A stretch of DNA of 64,000 bases from RU20A sp042610495 (GTDB taxonomy: Bacteria > Pseudomonadota > Alphaproteobacteria > Rhizobiales > Rhizobiaceae). Location of the stretch: contig NZ_JBHGAP010000008.1 of NCBI RefSeq assembly GCF_042610495.1, positions 124,001 to 188,000 of the forward strand, written 5' to 3'. A program made the position numbers and the translations under genes. Each line of letters begins with the position of its first letter. The first letter of the stretch is position 1. The notes beneath the pieces were generated by a model that made no database searches, was not told the DNA's origin, and was given only the letters and a program-made list of their open reading frames with translations. Positions 1 through 8,285 of the stretch are shown here, piece by piece.

Positions 1-208
1 TGGTCACGTTCTGCTTGAAGAGATTGGCATTCTGGGCGCGCTGGACAGTGACGAAGCGCTGGCCGTCGGAATCGATCCCCATCATCGCCAGACGGCGCGC
101 GTAGTCCGCGTTGCCGGAGTTCTGGATGTTCTTGGCAACAATGGCCGACTGGGTCGCAGTATTGCCGAAGATGGTCTGCGCCGTCTGGATTGTCGATGCG
201 AGGGTCAT
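1..208 (-). CDS. flgK: flagellar hook-associated protein 1, 5' part only
   Basis: Only the first 69 codons lie inside the window; the gene continues past the left edge. FlgK is the first hook-filament junction protein, exported by the flagellar type III system and assembled between hook and filament. The visible N-terminus starts MTLASTIQTAQTIFGNT and continues with an alpha-helical stretch containing NIQNSGNADYARR, the heptad-like N-terminal signature shared by axial flagellar proteins. The start ATG is 28 bp downstream of the flgE stop on the same strand, so the two are probably co-transcribed. The assignment rests on this N-terminus plus its place directly after flgE, as in other rhizobia. 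Confidence 0.85.
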   Translation of the reverse strand, partial: MTLASTIQTAQTIFGNTATQSAIVAKNIQNSGNADYARRLAMMGIDSDGQRFVTVQRAQNANLFKQNVT

Positions 209-235
209 GACGTGATCGTCCCTGGCCTAAGCCAA

Positions 236-1441
236 TTAGCGCTTCAGGTTGACGAGAACGTCCAGCAGATCGGCGCCGGTCTGGAAGACCTTCGAGTTCG
301 CGGTGTACGAGCGCTGCGCTTCGATCATCGTCGTCAGTTCGGTCGCGATATCGACGTTGGAGGTTTCCACCGCGCCGGCGATGACGTTGCCGAAGAGGCC
401 TTCACCGGCAAAGCCCGTGACCACGACGCCGGAGTCCGGGCCCTGGGAATAGACGTTGCCGCTCTGCGGGATCAGCTTGTCCGGGCTCTGCACATTCGCC
501 ATGGCGACACGGAAGACCGGGCGCGGATCGCCGCGGTCGTAGGTGAAGTAGAGAACACCGTTGCTGTCGATGTTGACGCCCTTGACCTTGGCGGCCGCGT
601 TGCCGTCGATCGAACCGCCATCCGGATTGAAGGGGTAGCCGAGCTGGGTCGTCTTCTTCAGATCGACCTCGATCGGCGTCAGCGTTGCACCCGTCGAGGG
701 AACCGCAAGAGCGGTGGTCGTCAGGGTCGTCGGCGTGCTGGTCAGTTCGCCCGCGGCGTTGAAGGTCAGCGTCTTGGTGGCGACGCTCGTGCCGGAATCG
801 CGGTCGATCACGTCGACGGACCAGGTCGTGGCACTGGCCTTCGTGTAGTTGAAGTCGAGGAGGTGCGCCGTGCCCTGGCTGTCGAAGGCCGAAAGCGAGG
901 TCTTGAAGGTGTCACCGACGGCCGAGGATGCCGGAAGGTTGGCACCCATGGATCCCTTCGCGGAGGCCTGCGCCGTCAGGCCGGTCGTCGCAAGGTTGAT
1001 CGGCATCAGACCGTCGAATCCGTTGACGACCATGATCGGGTCCTGGCCCTGGAGGTACTTGTAGCCCATCAGGGTGAAGCCGGCCGTGTTGACGAGGTTT
1101 CCGTTTTCGTCCTGCGTGAAGGCGCCGGCACGGGTCAGGTATTCCTTGCCGTTGTTGTCCGTGACGATGAAGAAGCCGTTGCCGTCGATCGCCATGTCGG
1201 TCGAGGACGTCGTATAATTCGTCGCGCCGGCTTCCGAGATCGAGTAGCGCGTCGATGTCTGGACACCGCCGGAATTGTAGCTGCTGGACGTGGCCGGGAG
1301 CAGCATGGTGGAGAATTCCGTCGAGACGCGCTTGTAGCCTACCGTGTTCGCGTTTGCGATGTTTTCGCCGACTGCGGAAAGACGGTTGGCCTGTGCGTTC
1401 ATACCGGAGCTACCGGTGTGCATCATCCCGTAAAGGCTCAT
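236..1441 (-). CDS. flgE: flagellar hook protein FlgE
   Basis: A 401-residue structural subunit of the flagellar hook, the flexible joint linking basal body to filament. The N-terminus MSLYGMMHTGSSGMNAQ and the motif NIANANTVGYKR (about residues 28-39) are the rod/hook/hook-associated family signature. The C-terminus (TELTTMIEAQRSYTANSKV) is the matching C-terminal helix used for axial packing. The middle is rich in Thr, Ser and Ala, as usual for the surface-exposed hook domain. It follows rem on the same strand after a 107-bp gap and precedes flgK. Length is close to rhizobial FlgE, and no defect is visible. Confidence 0.95.
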   Translation of the reverse strand: MSLYGMMHTGSSGMNAQANRLSAVGENIANANTVGYKRVSTEFSTMLLPATSSSYNSGGVQTSTRYSISEAGATNYTTSSTDMAIDGNGFFIVTDNNGKEYLTRAGAFTQDENGNLVNTAGFTLMGYKYLQGQDPIMVVNGFDGLMPINLATTGLTAQASAKGSMGANLPASSAVGDTFKTSLSAFDSQGTAHLLDFNYTKASATTWSVDVIDRDSGTSVATKTLTFNAAGELTSTPTTLTTTALAVPSTGATLTPIEVDLKKTTQLGYPFNPDGGSIDGNAAAKVKGVNIDSNGVLYFTYDRGDPRPVFRVAMANVQSPDKLIPQSGNVYSQGPDSGVVVTGFAGEGLFGNVIAGAVETSNVDIATELTTMIEAQRSYTANSKVFQTGADLLDVLVNLKR

Positions 1442-1548
1442 GTCGGAATCCTCGTTTTGTTGTTCCGCAAGATTAAGTTTCGGGCCTTGCGTGAACCTGT
1501 TCTCCGTCCGGAGAGGGCCGCCACCCGCTCCGGACGGAGAAAAATCGC

Positions 1549-2220
1549 CTACTCCCAGTCGATGCAGTAGCCAAGGAAACGCTTGGAATCGATCGGGTCG
1601 TGGCCGAGCTTCTTGCGCAGCTTCTTGCGCAGCTTGCTGATGTGGCTCTCGACGACGTTCTCTTCGACGTCCTCGTCGAAGATGCCGTAGATCGCGTTGA
1701 AGATCTGCGTCTTTGAGACGCGCCGACCGCGGTTGGCGACCAAATATTCGAGGATGCGGCGCTCGCGGCGCGGCAGCGGGAAGACTTCGCCGCTGATCTC
1801 GGGATCGCGGCCGTCGGAGAAGACGCGGATCGAGCCGACGTCGGTGTAGTTCACGATCGCCTTCAGGCGCCGGCGGATGGCCGCGGCGCGGGCGAGGATC
1901 TCGCGGGGATGAACCGGCTTGCGCACGACATCATCGACACCGCAGTCGAAGAGGGCGAGCGTGTTTTCCAGCGACGGGCTGTCGCTGACGGCGATAACCG
2001 GGGCCTGGGAGCGATCCCGGATCGCGCGGGGCAGGTTGAGTGCCTGATCGCCCTGGCCGATCAGGAAGGCTTCGACCGCCTCGATGTCGGCCGCCGCGGC
2101 CGTGTTCACCCACTCGCCGAATTCCTTCGGGTCGAAGCCGGTGGAAGGAACGCCCTCCCGACCAAACAACGACGTGTAACCGTCTTTTACAAGTTCTCTT
2201 TCGTCAACCACTACGATCAT
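1549..2220 (-). CDS. rem: Rem/FtcR-type OmpR-family regulator of late flagellar genes
   Basis: A 223-residue two-domain regulator. Residues about 1-120 form a receiver-like domain with an acidic pair near the N-terminus (VVVDERE) and an RKP lysine near residue 101, but no obvious phospho-accepting Asp where one is expected, so it may act without phosphorylation. Residues about 130-223 form an OmpR-type winged helix ending in VVESHISKLRKKL. The orthologues are Rem of Sinorhizobium meliloti and FtcR of Brucella, activators of late flagellar genes made under VisNR control. It lies between the lytic transglycosylase gene and flgE, as in relatives. The long AT-rich upstream region contains paired GTTAA motifs at an 11-bp spacing. 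Confidence 0.92.
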   Translation of the reverse strand: MIVVVDERELVKDGYTSLFGREGVPSTGFDPKEFGEWVNTAAAADIEAVEAFLIGQGDQALNLPRAIRDRSQAPVIAVSDSPSLENTLALFDCGVDDVVRKPVHPREILARAAAIRRRLKAIVNYTDVGSIRVFSDGRDPEISGEVFPLPRRERRILEYLVANRGRRVSKTQIFNAIYGIFDEDVEENVVESHISKLRKKLRKKLGHDPIDSKRFLGYCIDWE

Positions 2221-2499
2221 TCGTCCGCCTCCGAATCAATGTGGTACCTCGTAGCCCTAGAGGTACGAATCGAGGGAATCACGAACAACTATGGAAACTG
2301 ACTGGCGGGATTTCATAGTTGATTAACCTTTCTGTCCCGATTTGATCCATATCTAGTGGGTCAGAGTGTTAAACAGCACTAATTTTTTGGGGAGAAAGTT
2401 AACGCTCCGTTAAAAATGAGTTGATGCCGCAAAATGTCCAAATTCTGGACACAATCCGTCATGCGACATTCAAGATATCTCTAATTCAATTTTTGCGGG
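2221..2499. other. AT-rich intergenic region upstream of rem
   Basis: A 279-bp gap with no convincing gene. It is clearly AT-richer than its neighbours and contains runs such as AATTTTTTGGGG and several TTAA cores. It must hold the rem promoter on the minus strand, and possibly the end of the upstream fliK/transglycosylase transcript. I see no hairpin with a clear U tract. Confidence 0.6.
2398..2413. promoter_or_regulatory. paired GTTAA motif at 11-bp spacing upstream of rem
   Basis: GTTAA occurs at 2398-2402 and again at 2409-2413, exactly 11 bp apart, about 180 bp upstream of the rem start codon. OmpR-family proteins bind head-to-tail direct repeats spaced about one helical turn apart, so this is a plausible autoregulatory site. 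The core matches the ATGGTTAA motif seen before flagellin and che genes. This is inference from the sequence only. Confidence 0.35.
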
Positions 2500-3063
2500 T
2501 TAACGGCAGAAGTTCGATGCCGTGGGCGTCCACTGGCCGTAGCCGGTGGCCACGAGGTTGGCGATGACCCGGCAGACATATTGCTTCTGCGCCGGATCGT
2601 TGTTCGGACCGGCGTGGTAGCGCGCCACGGCCATCGTCCAGGTCTCATGGCGGGCATGCAGATCGGCGAGAAAGCGGGCCGCATACTCAACATTCTTGCG
2701 CGGATCCAGCATCTCTGCGGCCGAGGCAAAATGCTCGCCATGGAAGTGGTAGTTGATCTGCATGCAGCCGAGATCGATGAGCTTGGCCCCTTGCGCCCGC
2801 GCGGCCGCGAAGCGCTGCAGCACGCCCTCGGGGCTCTCTTCGAAGAAAGCCTTGCCCTCGATGTTCATGGCATAGGGTTGCAACGATCCCTTCCGGCCCG
2901 TTTCGGTCAGTCCCACCGAATACAGGATGCCGGCCGGGATGCCATATTTGGCAGCGGCATTGACGATTTCACGTTCACAGGCGCCGGCCGAAGCCTTTGC
3001 CTCAGATATAGACATCATCAGTGCGGATACGATCGCTGGCAGCAGCCAGGCCTTCGCTCGCAT
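2500..3063 (-). CDS. flagellar-locus lytic transglycosylase (SLT-like), periplasmic
   Basis: A 187-residue exported protein with a signal peptide (hydrophobic residues about 5-22, cleavage near AKASA). It has an SLT-like lytic transglycosylase fold: a candidate catalytic Glu in SVGLTETGRKG, the GCMQINY motif and the AVARYHAG motif. Such enzymes cleave peptidoglycan without hydrolysis; in a flagellar operon the likely job is opening the wall for the rod. The start is supported by GGAGG 7 bp upstream of ATG. It overlaps the 3' end of fliK by 62 bp in another frame, an unusually long overlap. It is the last gene of the fliH-like/motB/motC/fliK unit and precedes rem. The substrate role is inferred from family and position. 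Confidence 0.82.
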   Translation of the reverse strand: MRAKAWLLPAIVSALMMSISEAKASAGACEREIVNAAAKYGIPAGILYSVGLTETGRKGSLQPYAMNIEGKAFFEESPEGVLQRFAAARAQGAKLIDLGCMQINYHFHGEHFASAAEMLDPRKNVEYAARFLADLHARHETWTMAVARYHAGPNNDPAQKQYVCRVIANLVATGYGQWTPTASNFCR

Positions 3064-4531
3064 TGTTCATCCTCCAATCGCCGCCCGCGGCCCGCTCATG
3101 GCCGCTCTGACGACGCTCGTCCTGCGCCCTGCCCTCGGACGCCTGTTGTCTTGTCTGGGAATCACCGGCCATCTGGCCCGCTCCTCCCCCCGTCTGTGCA
3201 TTCTGCTGACCGCCCGATGACGTATCCGGGGCGGTGCTCAGCACGACACTGATGCGGTCAACGGCAAAGCCCTGGTCACGCAGGGCGCGTGCCATCGCTT
3301 CCTGGTCCATCGACAGCTGCCGGAACGCTTCCGCGCTCGCGACCTTCAGCTCGACCTGCAGTTCATTGTCCTTCAACCGCATCGTCGCCGTCACGGCGCC
3401 GAGATCGACCGGGTTCAACTGGATCTTCAGCGTATGCAGAACCTTGCCTGCGCTGTTCCACGCATCCGGATTGGACAGCACGGTCGATGCCAGCAGGCTG
3501 GACTGTCCGTCCATGCTGGAAACGATCGCATTCGTCACCGCTTGGGCATTGGCCGGCAGGGCCACGCCGAGATAGCGCCGGCTTTCCAGCACGGTGACAG
3601 GCTCAGCCTTGAGGGCCGACGTTTGCTGATCGCCCTTGCCGCCGTCGCCACCGATGCGCATGGTCATCACATCACCGGTGCCGTCAGCGCGGGCGAAGCG
3701 GAACAGGCGCTCCTTGTCCTTCGGGTGCGCCGGCGTCACGGCATCCGTGCCATCGTCCGCCGTCACAGCACCATCCGTCAGGCCGGGAAGATCCGTGCCG
3801 GCCTCCTTCGTCTTCATCCCCGCTCGCTCGGGGCCAGATGTTGCGGTCCGGCCGGCGTTGGGGATCGGCTGTCCTGCGGCAGCGGTCATCCCGAGCAGGT
3901 CGAAAAGCTGCCCGATCGGCGTCGCCGTCCCCGGCGCGCCCGGCTCAGTCGTGCCTTGCGTGGCCTCAAGCGGCCCGGCCAGGATGCCGGCATCGGGCTG
4001 CTCCGCCCCGGTGCGCTTCGCCGAGCCGGCGTGCAAGGACGTCTTCGTGGGCCGTTCATTGGCAGAGGCGCCCTCGGCGCCCACCGTGCCATCCGCATCG
4101 CCCTGGCGCGCCGTCGCGATGGTTGCGGCAGACAAGGACAGTCGGCCCTGCGCCCGCGGATCGCTGGTCTTCGGGCTGCCGCCCCTCCCGCTGTGCGGGA
4201 TCATCGCGCCGCCGTCCGTCTCTGCCAGTTCGGCGTCTGAGAGCACATCCGCTGTCCCAAGGTCTTCCGCACCGGAAGGCTTCTGGAACCGGATGTCGAT
4301 GAGCGGCTTTTGCGAGGGCCCCGGCGCGTCGTCGGCATTGTCGCTGGCCCGGCCTTTCGCATCACTTGCCTGGGGCGTGGCCGTGTTGCCGGTACGGGCC
4401 AGAATATCATCGAAGCCACCAGCATCGCCTTGCGACCGCCCACCCGATCCACCGCGGTCGCCATCGCCCGGCTTTGCAACGGGCGGCTTTGCAGTGGAGG
4501 CGGAAAGAAGGCTCTGGTCGAGGCCGGTCAT
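3002..4531 (-). CDS. fliK: flagellar hook-length control protein FliK (formerly MotD)
   Basis: A 509-residue secreted molecular ruler that ends hook growth and switches the export apparatus to filament substrates; rhizobial literature first called it MotD. The N-terminal two thirds is low-complexity Ala/Gly/Thr/Pro sequence, typical of the ruler. The C-terminal hook-length domain is recognisable at about residues 355-435, with LKIQLNPVDLGAVTATM and LRDQGFAVDRISVVLS. A Gln/Gly-rich tail follows. The ATG at 4531 overlaps the motC stop (TGATG), which argues for translational coupling; a GTG three bases earlier is possible. Its 3' end overlaps the transglycosylase gene by 62 bp. Confidence 0.88.
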   Translation of the reverse strand: MTGLDQSLLSASTAKPPVAKPGDGDRGGSGGRSQGDAGGFDDILARTGNTATPQASDAKGRASDNADDAPGPSQKPLIDIRFQKPSGAEDLGTADVLSDAELAETDGGAMIPHSGRGGSPKTSDPRAQGRLSLSAATIATARQGDADGTVGAEGASANERPTKTSLHAGSAKRTGAEQPDAGILAGPLEATQGTTEPGAPGTATPIGQLFDLLGMTAAAGQPIPNAGRTATSGPERAGMKTKEAGTDLPGLTDGAVTADDGTDAVTPAHPKDKERLFRFARADGTGDVMTMRIGGDGGKGDQQTSALKAEPVTVLESRRYLGVALPANAQAVTNAIVSSMDGQSSLLASTVLSNPDAWNSAGKVLHTLKIQLNPVDLGAVTATMRLKDNELQVELKVASAEAFRQLSMDQEAMARALRDQGFAVDRISVVLSTAPDTSSGGQQNAQTGGGAGQMAGDSQTRQQASEGRAQDERRQSGHERAAGGDWRMNNASEGLAAASDRIRTDDVYI

Positions 4532-5838
4532 CACTTTTCTTTCTTCAGAAGCGCGTCGATCGCATCGATCCGGCTCTGGTTCTGGGACAGGTAGTCCCCG
4601 AACTGCGGATCGACGAAGCTCGGCTTCTGGCCGTCAGTGGACACGGGCTGGGCGGCCGGCGTTGCCTTGGCATCGGCCGGGGTGGCCGCGAAGGGGCTGT
4701 CGCTGGCGCCGGCCCCGTCAGGTACGGGTTGAAGCTGCTCGGTCTCAACGCTAGCGGGAGCGGCTTGCGTCAGGCTTTCCAGATCTGGCTTTTTTAGCAC
4801 CTGCTCAGCCATGGCGCGTGCGGCCTCGCGCAGAGCCTTGTCCTCGGGGCTCAGCGCCGTGTCCGGGATCGTGCCCAACTGCTGGACGGCGCTGACGATG
4901 TCGGCGGTCGGCACGTTGACAAGGCCGGAATAGAGATCGGCCAGTGCCCGGGGCTCGTCGTCCGTGGGATTTGCCGATAGCTGAGCCGCACGCTCCGCGG
5001 CAAGGCGGGCGAATTCGCTGTCCCCGTTGATCGCCGCGCGGCGGGCGATGCGCAGATAGACCTCTCTCTGCCGCGGCGGATCGAAGAAGCCGAGGATCTC
5101 GACGATGCGGGGCTCGTTCTCGGCATTGTAATGGGTGACGGCGAAATCCACGAAGGAATCGGCGAACTGGCCTACATAGGGCGACGAGAGGAAGCGCCGC
5201 GCATAGATCAGCGCGTAGTGAAAGGAGCGCTCCGTGTCCTGCTCGGTGATGGCCAGCATCATCCCACGGCGAAGAGCCGATTCCTCGATGATCGTGCCGG
5301 GCGATTCCAGCCGGGCCAGATCGAAATACCGGATCGCGTCCTTGGGCGCCTGCTGCGCGCTTGCATTGGCAAGCACGAGATAGAGATAGGGCACGATGCG
5401 GGAGTTCTTGTATTCGGGCAGGGTCGTCGTCAGCGTCTGCACCGTCAGTGCGCCCTTGCCATTCAGGTACTGGCGCAGGGAATCGGTCAGGCGGTTGTCG
5501 AAGTAGCCGTTGATGTCGCGGGCGGCGAGATCGGCCAGCGTCGCGGGATTGCCGCCGCTCATGGCGTAGATCATCGCGGCATCGACATTGCGCGGATCGC
5601 GGAAGACATCCGGCTTCGCAGCCCTCAAACGCTTGTCGATGGTGGCCAGCATGAAGCGCTGCATGTCGCTCGCCGTCTGGTCCCCCCTGACGATGCCATC
5701 CTGCACGGCCAGCAGGGAACGCACCATGCGATAGGGCGGCAGATCATCCGCCTCCTCCGCCATGGCGGGCGCGCCGGCGTAAGGCAGCAGGGCTGCAACC
5801 GAGATCAGGAGGAGGCGCAGGCGCCCGGCGAACATCAC
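4531..5838 (-). CDS. motC: periplasmic motor protein MotC
   Basis: A 435-residue exported protein with an N-terminal signal sequence (residues about 1-27, ending PAMA). It is the rhizobial MotC, a periplasmic protein that binds the periplasmic part of MotB and is needed for motor rotation; the family is restricted to rhizobia and close relatives. The body is helical and Ala/Leu-rich with TPR-like character (ARRFLSSPYVGQFADSF), and the C-terminus has a Pro/Ala-rich linker and a charged end. Its start overlaps the motB stop by 4 bp and its stop overlaps the fliK start. It needs the chaperone MotE, encoded about 9 kb to the right. Confidence 0.92.
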   Translation of the reverse strand: MMFAGRLRLLLISVAALLPYAGAPAMAEEADDLPPYRMVRSLLAVQDGIVRGDQTASDMQRFMLATIDKRLRAAKPDVFRDPRNVDAAMIYAMSGGNPATLADLAARDINGYFDNRLTDSLRQYLNGKGALTVQTLTTTLPEYKNSRIVPYLYLVLANASAQQAPKDAIRYFDLARLESPGTIIEESALRRGMMLAITEQDTERSFHYALIYARRFLSSPYVGQFADSFVDFAVTHYNAENEPRIVEILGFFDPPRQREVYLRIARRAAINGDSEFARLAAERAAQLSANPTDDEPRALADLYSGLVNVPTADIVSAVQQLGTIPDTALSPEDKALREAARAMAEQVLKKPDLESLTQAAPASVETEQLQPVPDGAGASDSPFAATPADAKATPAAQPVSTDGQKPSFVDPQFGDYLSQNQSRIDAIDALLKKEK

Positions 5839-7094
5839 GTCTTGTCCTGTGTATCCTGAAGGAGAATTTCGATGCGGCGATTGGCCGGTGCCAGCGGGTC
5901 ATTCACGACCTGGGGACGGCGGTCGGCGAAACCGCTGATCTGGCTCACGCGCTTTTCGTCCAGCCCGCCGCGCACCAGCATGTAGTAGGCGCTTTCGGCT
6001 CGCGCAGACGACAGGCGCCAGTTGTCGTAGGTTCCGCTCTTGAACGGACGCGCATCGGTGTGGCCGCGAATGGCGACCGCGCCTGGCCGCTCGGCCAGGA
6101 TCTTGCCGATCTTTTCCATGGCGATCACCATATCGCGTTCGGGCACGGCGGAGCCGACGGTAAACATGGGAGCATCGACCTGCTCGCTGATGCTGATAAG
6201 CAGTCCGCCCTCCGTGGGCGTGACGATCAGGCCCTCGGCCAGCTTGCCGGCAAGCCCCCCGCCCAGTGCCTTGTCGATCGCCTGCTTCAGCTCAATGGCC
6301 TTCTGCTCCTCGGCTGTCACGGGCTTCACAGCATCCTGTGCCGCACCGGGCTGGGTCGCAGCAGACTGGTTAGCCGCGGACTGGTTGGCGGCAGACTGGG
6401 CCGCATCCTTGCCCGCGGCCGGATTGGCCGCATCGGCCTTGGCCACCTGTTGCTGGCCGGCCTGTTCCTTGCCTGTGCTGTCACCGGCAAGCTTGCCGGA
6501 GGAACCGCTCGCATTTTCCACCTGCATCTGCTTCGTCCAGAAATCCGGATCGAAGGGATCGCGGTAAGCCTCGCCGCCGTCAGCACCCGTCGCGGGACCG
6601 GACTGCTGGGCGCCGCCCTCCCCTTTCGCGCTGATATTGGCCTGCTGGCCGGTGTCCTTGGCGATTTCCGACAGGACCGAGTAGGGGTTTTCGAAGAAGT
6701 CTGCGTCGGAATACTTGGTTTCCTCGCCCGACGTCGCCGTCTGCTCCTCGCCTGTCTTGGCGGAGCCACCCGTCTTCGTCTGCTCGCCATCGATCTTGGA
6801 CTTTTCCTGGTCCTGCTCGCCCTTGGCATCCTTGGCCGGCTTCTTCAAACCCTTTTCGGACGGCTTCTGGTCGGTGAGCTGAACCGGGTTGAAATAGGAG
6901 GCGATCGAGGCCTTGGTCTTCTCGTTGGCGGCATTGACAAGCCACATCACGAGGAAGAACGCCATCATGGCCGTCATGAAGTCGGCATAGGCGATCTTCC
7001 AGGCGCCGCCGTGATGGCCGCCATGGTGACCGCCATGCCGCTTGACGATGATGATCTCGTTCTTGCCGTGATGATGGCTTTCGGATTCGCTCAT
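5835..7094 (-). CDS. motB: flagellar motor stator protein MotB
   Basis: A 419-residue stator subunit that pairs with MotA to conduct protons and anchors the stator to peptidoglycan. The cytoplasmic N-terminus is His/Gly-rich (GGHHGGHHGG). The single membrane segment at about residues 34-55 carries the proton-binding Asp in YADFMTAMMAFF. A long linker (about 90-265) is rich in Gln, Ala, Asn and Lys and contains a 15-bp tandem repeat encoding ANQSA-type units. The C-terminal OmpA-like peptidoglycan-binding domain (about 285-415) contains AIRGHTDARP and NRRIEILL. It overlaps both neighbours by 4 bp. It is longer than enteric MotB, as is normal for rhizobia. Confidence 0.96.
   Translation of the reverse strand: MSESESHHHGKNEIIIVKRHGGHHGGHHGGAWKIAYADFMTAMMAFFLVMWLVNAANEKTKASIASYFNPVQLTDQKPSEKGLKKPAKDAKGEQDQEKSKIDGEQTKTGGSAKTGEEQTATSGEETKYSDADFFENPYSVLSEIAKDTGQQANISAKGEGGAQQSGPATGADGGEAYRDPFDPDFWTKQMQVENASGSSGKLAGDSTGKEQAGQQQVAKADAANPAAGKDAAQSAANQSAANQSAATQPGAAQDAVKPVTAEEQKAIELKQAIDKALGGGLAGKLAEGLIVTPTEGGLLISISEQVDAPMFTVGSAVPERDMVIAMEKIGKILAERPGAVAIRGHTDARPFKSGTYDNWRLSSARAESAYYMLVRGGLDEKRVSQISGFADRRPQVVNDPLAPANRRIEILLQDTQDKT
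6349..6409. repeat. 15-bp tandem repeat in the motB linker
   Basis: About three imperfect copies of a 15-bp unit containing GACTGG (at about 6365, 6380 and 6400 on the plus strand) encode repeated NQSAA-type pentapeptides in the periplasmic linker of MotB. Unit length is a multiple of three, so slippage would change linker length without breaking the frame. Confidence 0.6.
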
Positions 7095-7780
7095 TCGAGT
7101 ACCTTTCGAACCGTCTCAGCCCAGGCATTCATTCGGGTCACGAGCACGGCATCACCAAACTCGACCGTCAGGTCCACGTCGCCGTTTTCCTCGTGGCGGA
7201 ATGCGAGGTCGGCATCGTCGATCTTGTCCCGCAGCCGTTCAAAAAGAGTTTCCGGGCCACGCACCGTAATGCGGCCGCAATCGCCTTCGGCAAAGGCCCG
7301 GCGGATCATGACCGCCATGTCGTCGATCGCCCGGCGCATCAGCGCCTCTTCCATGATCGGCGCCAGGGCGCGGGCCGTTTCCGTCAGGAGAAGGTCGGCG
7401 AGCGTATCGCCCAGCTCGCTGAAGCGGGAATCGATGCGGGCGGCAACCTGATGGTCGAAGCGGGTCAGCAATTCCTGCTTTTCCGCAGCGTGACGGGCTT
7501 CGAGCTCTTCAAGGATGGCGGCATGGGCAGAGACGGCGGACTGCTGGGCGGCGAGCAGCGCGTTGCGCTCCGCCAGGCCCTCGGCACGGCCCTTCTCATA
7601 GGCCGCGCGGCGCTCGGCTTCGATGTCGATCTCGGGCTGTTGCGGGCGTTGCGCGTGCATGTCCAGTCGAGCGGCTCTGGCGTCCTTGTCGGCGAAATAG
7701 CGCGGCGCCGCCGAAAGCGTGGCCATATCCACCTTCGGGGCGCTGAAATCTTTCAGATATCGTGAAAGCTGGACGGTCAT
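7091..7780 (-). CDS. FliH-like flagellar protein
   Basis: A 229-residue protein. The start ATG at 7780 (MTVQLSRYLKDF) is preferred because a longer upstream frame has low-complexity Arg/Pro sequence unlike a protein domain. Residues about 55-120 form a charged coiled coil with small-residue spacing like FliH (AYEKGRAEGLAERNALL), and the C-terminal half resembles the FliH domain that binds the FliI ATPase. No other fliH candidate is present in this flagellar locus, so it probably supplies the ATPase regulator role for export. Its stop overlaps the motB start by 4 bp, so it heads the motB-motC-fliK operon. The family assignment is by pattern and context rather than a strong motif. Confidence 0.6.
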   Translation of the reverse strand: MTVQLSRYLKDFSAPKVDMATLSAAPRYFADKDARAARLDMHAQRPQQPEIDIEAERRAAYEKGRAEGLAERNALLAAQQSAVSAHAAILEELEARHAAEKQELLTRFDHQVAARIDSRFSELGDTLADLLLTETARALAPIMEEALMRRAIDDMAVMIRRAFAEGDCGRITVRGPETLFERLRDKIDDADLAFRHEENGDVDLTVEFGDAVLVTRMNAWAETVRKVLE

Positions 7781-8285
7781 TCGCTCGCTCTCGAGACGGA
7801 TGCGACCGGACGTCCGTAGCGCCAGCGTCGAGTGCTTCCGGCTGATCCGGCGCATCAGCAGCCGGCTCCTCCAGGAACCCTCATACCGGAACCGCATTCG
7901 GACAGCGGCAGTCCGTCTTTTGGGTTTCGGCTCCGTTTCCGCAGGACCGTCACGGTCCTCCTGGTGGCGAAGCGCAGGCGGCGCGATGATCATATCGGCC
8001 GGCACCCACGTCATATGGCTGCGAAATGAGGCTAGGCGGTCAAACTTGTGCGAGGATGATGGCGCCGGTTCATGACCGTGCTGTGGGGTCAGGTTCGGCT
8101 GGTGCAGGTCTTCCCGGCTCGCTGCGCTTTCCGGCGCTTTCGGGAATGGCGCTGAACCGCGCCGGGGCAATCGGCGCGGTTCAGGCAGGGCCGCCGGACG
8201 CAGATGACCTGCGGCGCCCGGCGAAGACATGGCCGGCAGAGGCGCGGCCAAACTCTGCCGCCCGAACCGGGCGGCCCGAGGGGTC
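7781..8285. other. intergenic region between flaC and the motB operon
   Basis: A 505-bp gap without a convincing gene on either strand; the open frames here are antisense or Arg/Pro-rich shadows. It should contain the promoter of the fliH-like/motB operon on the minus strand. The only clear structure is the perfect 12-bp inverted repeat at 8153-8183. Confidence 0.55.
8153..8183 (-). terminator. strong hairpin downstream of flaC, no U tract
   Basis: TGAACCGCGCCG at 8153-8164 is perfectly complementary to 8172-8183 across a 7-base loop, about 100 bp past the flaC stop. Neither strand has a following T run, so it could be a factor-dependent terminator, an mRNA 3'-end stabiliser or a protein-binding dyad. 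Confidence 0.45.
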
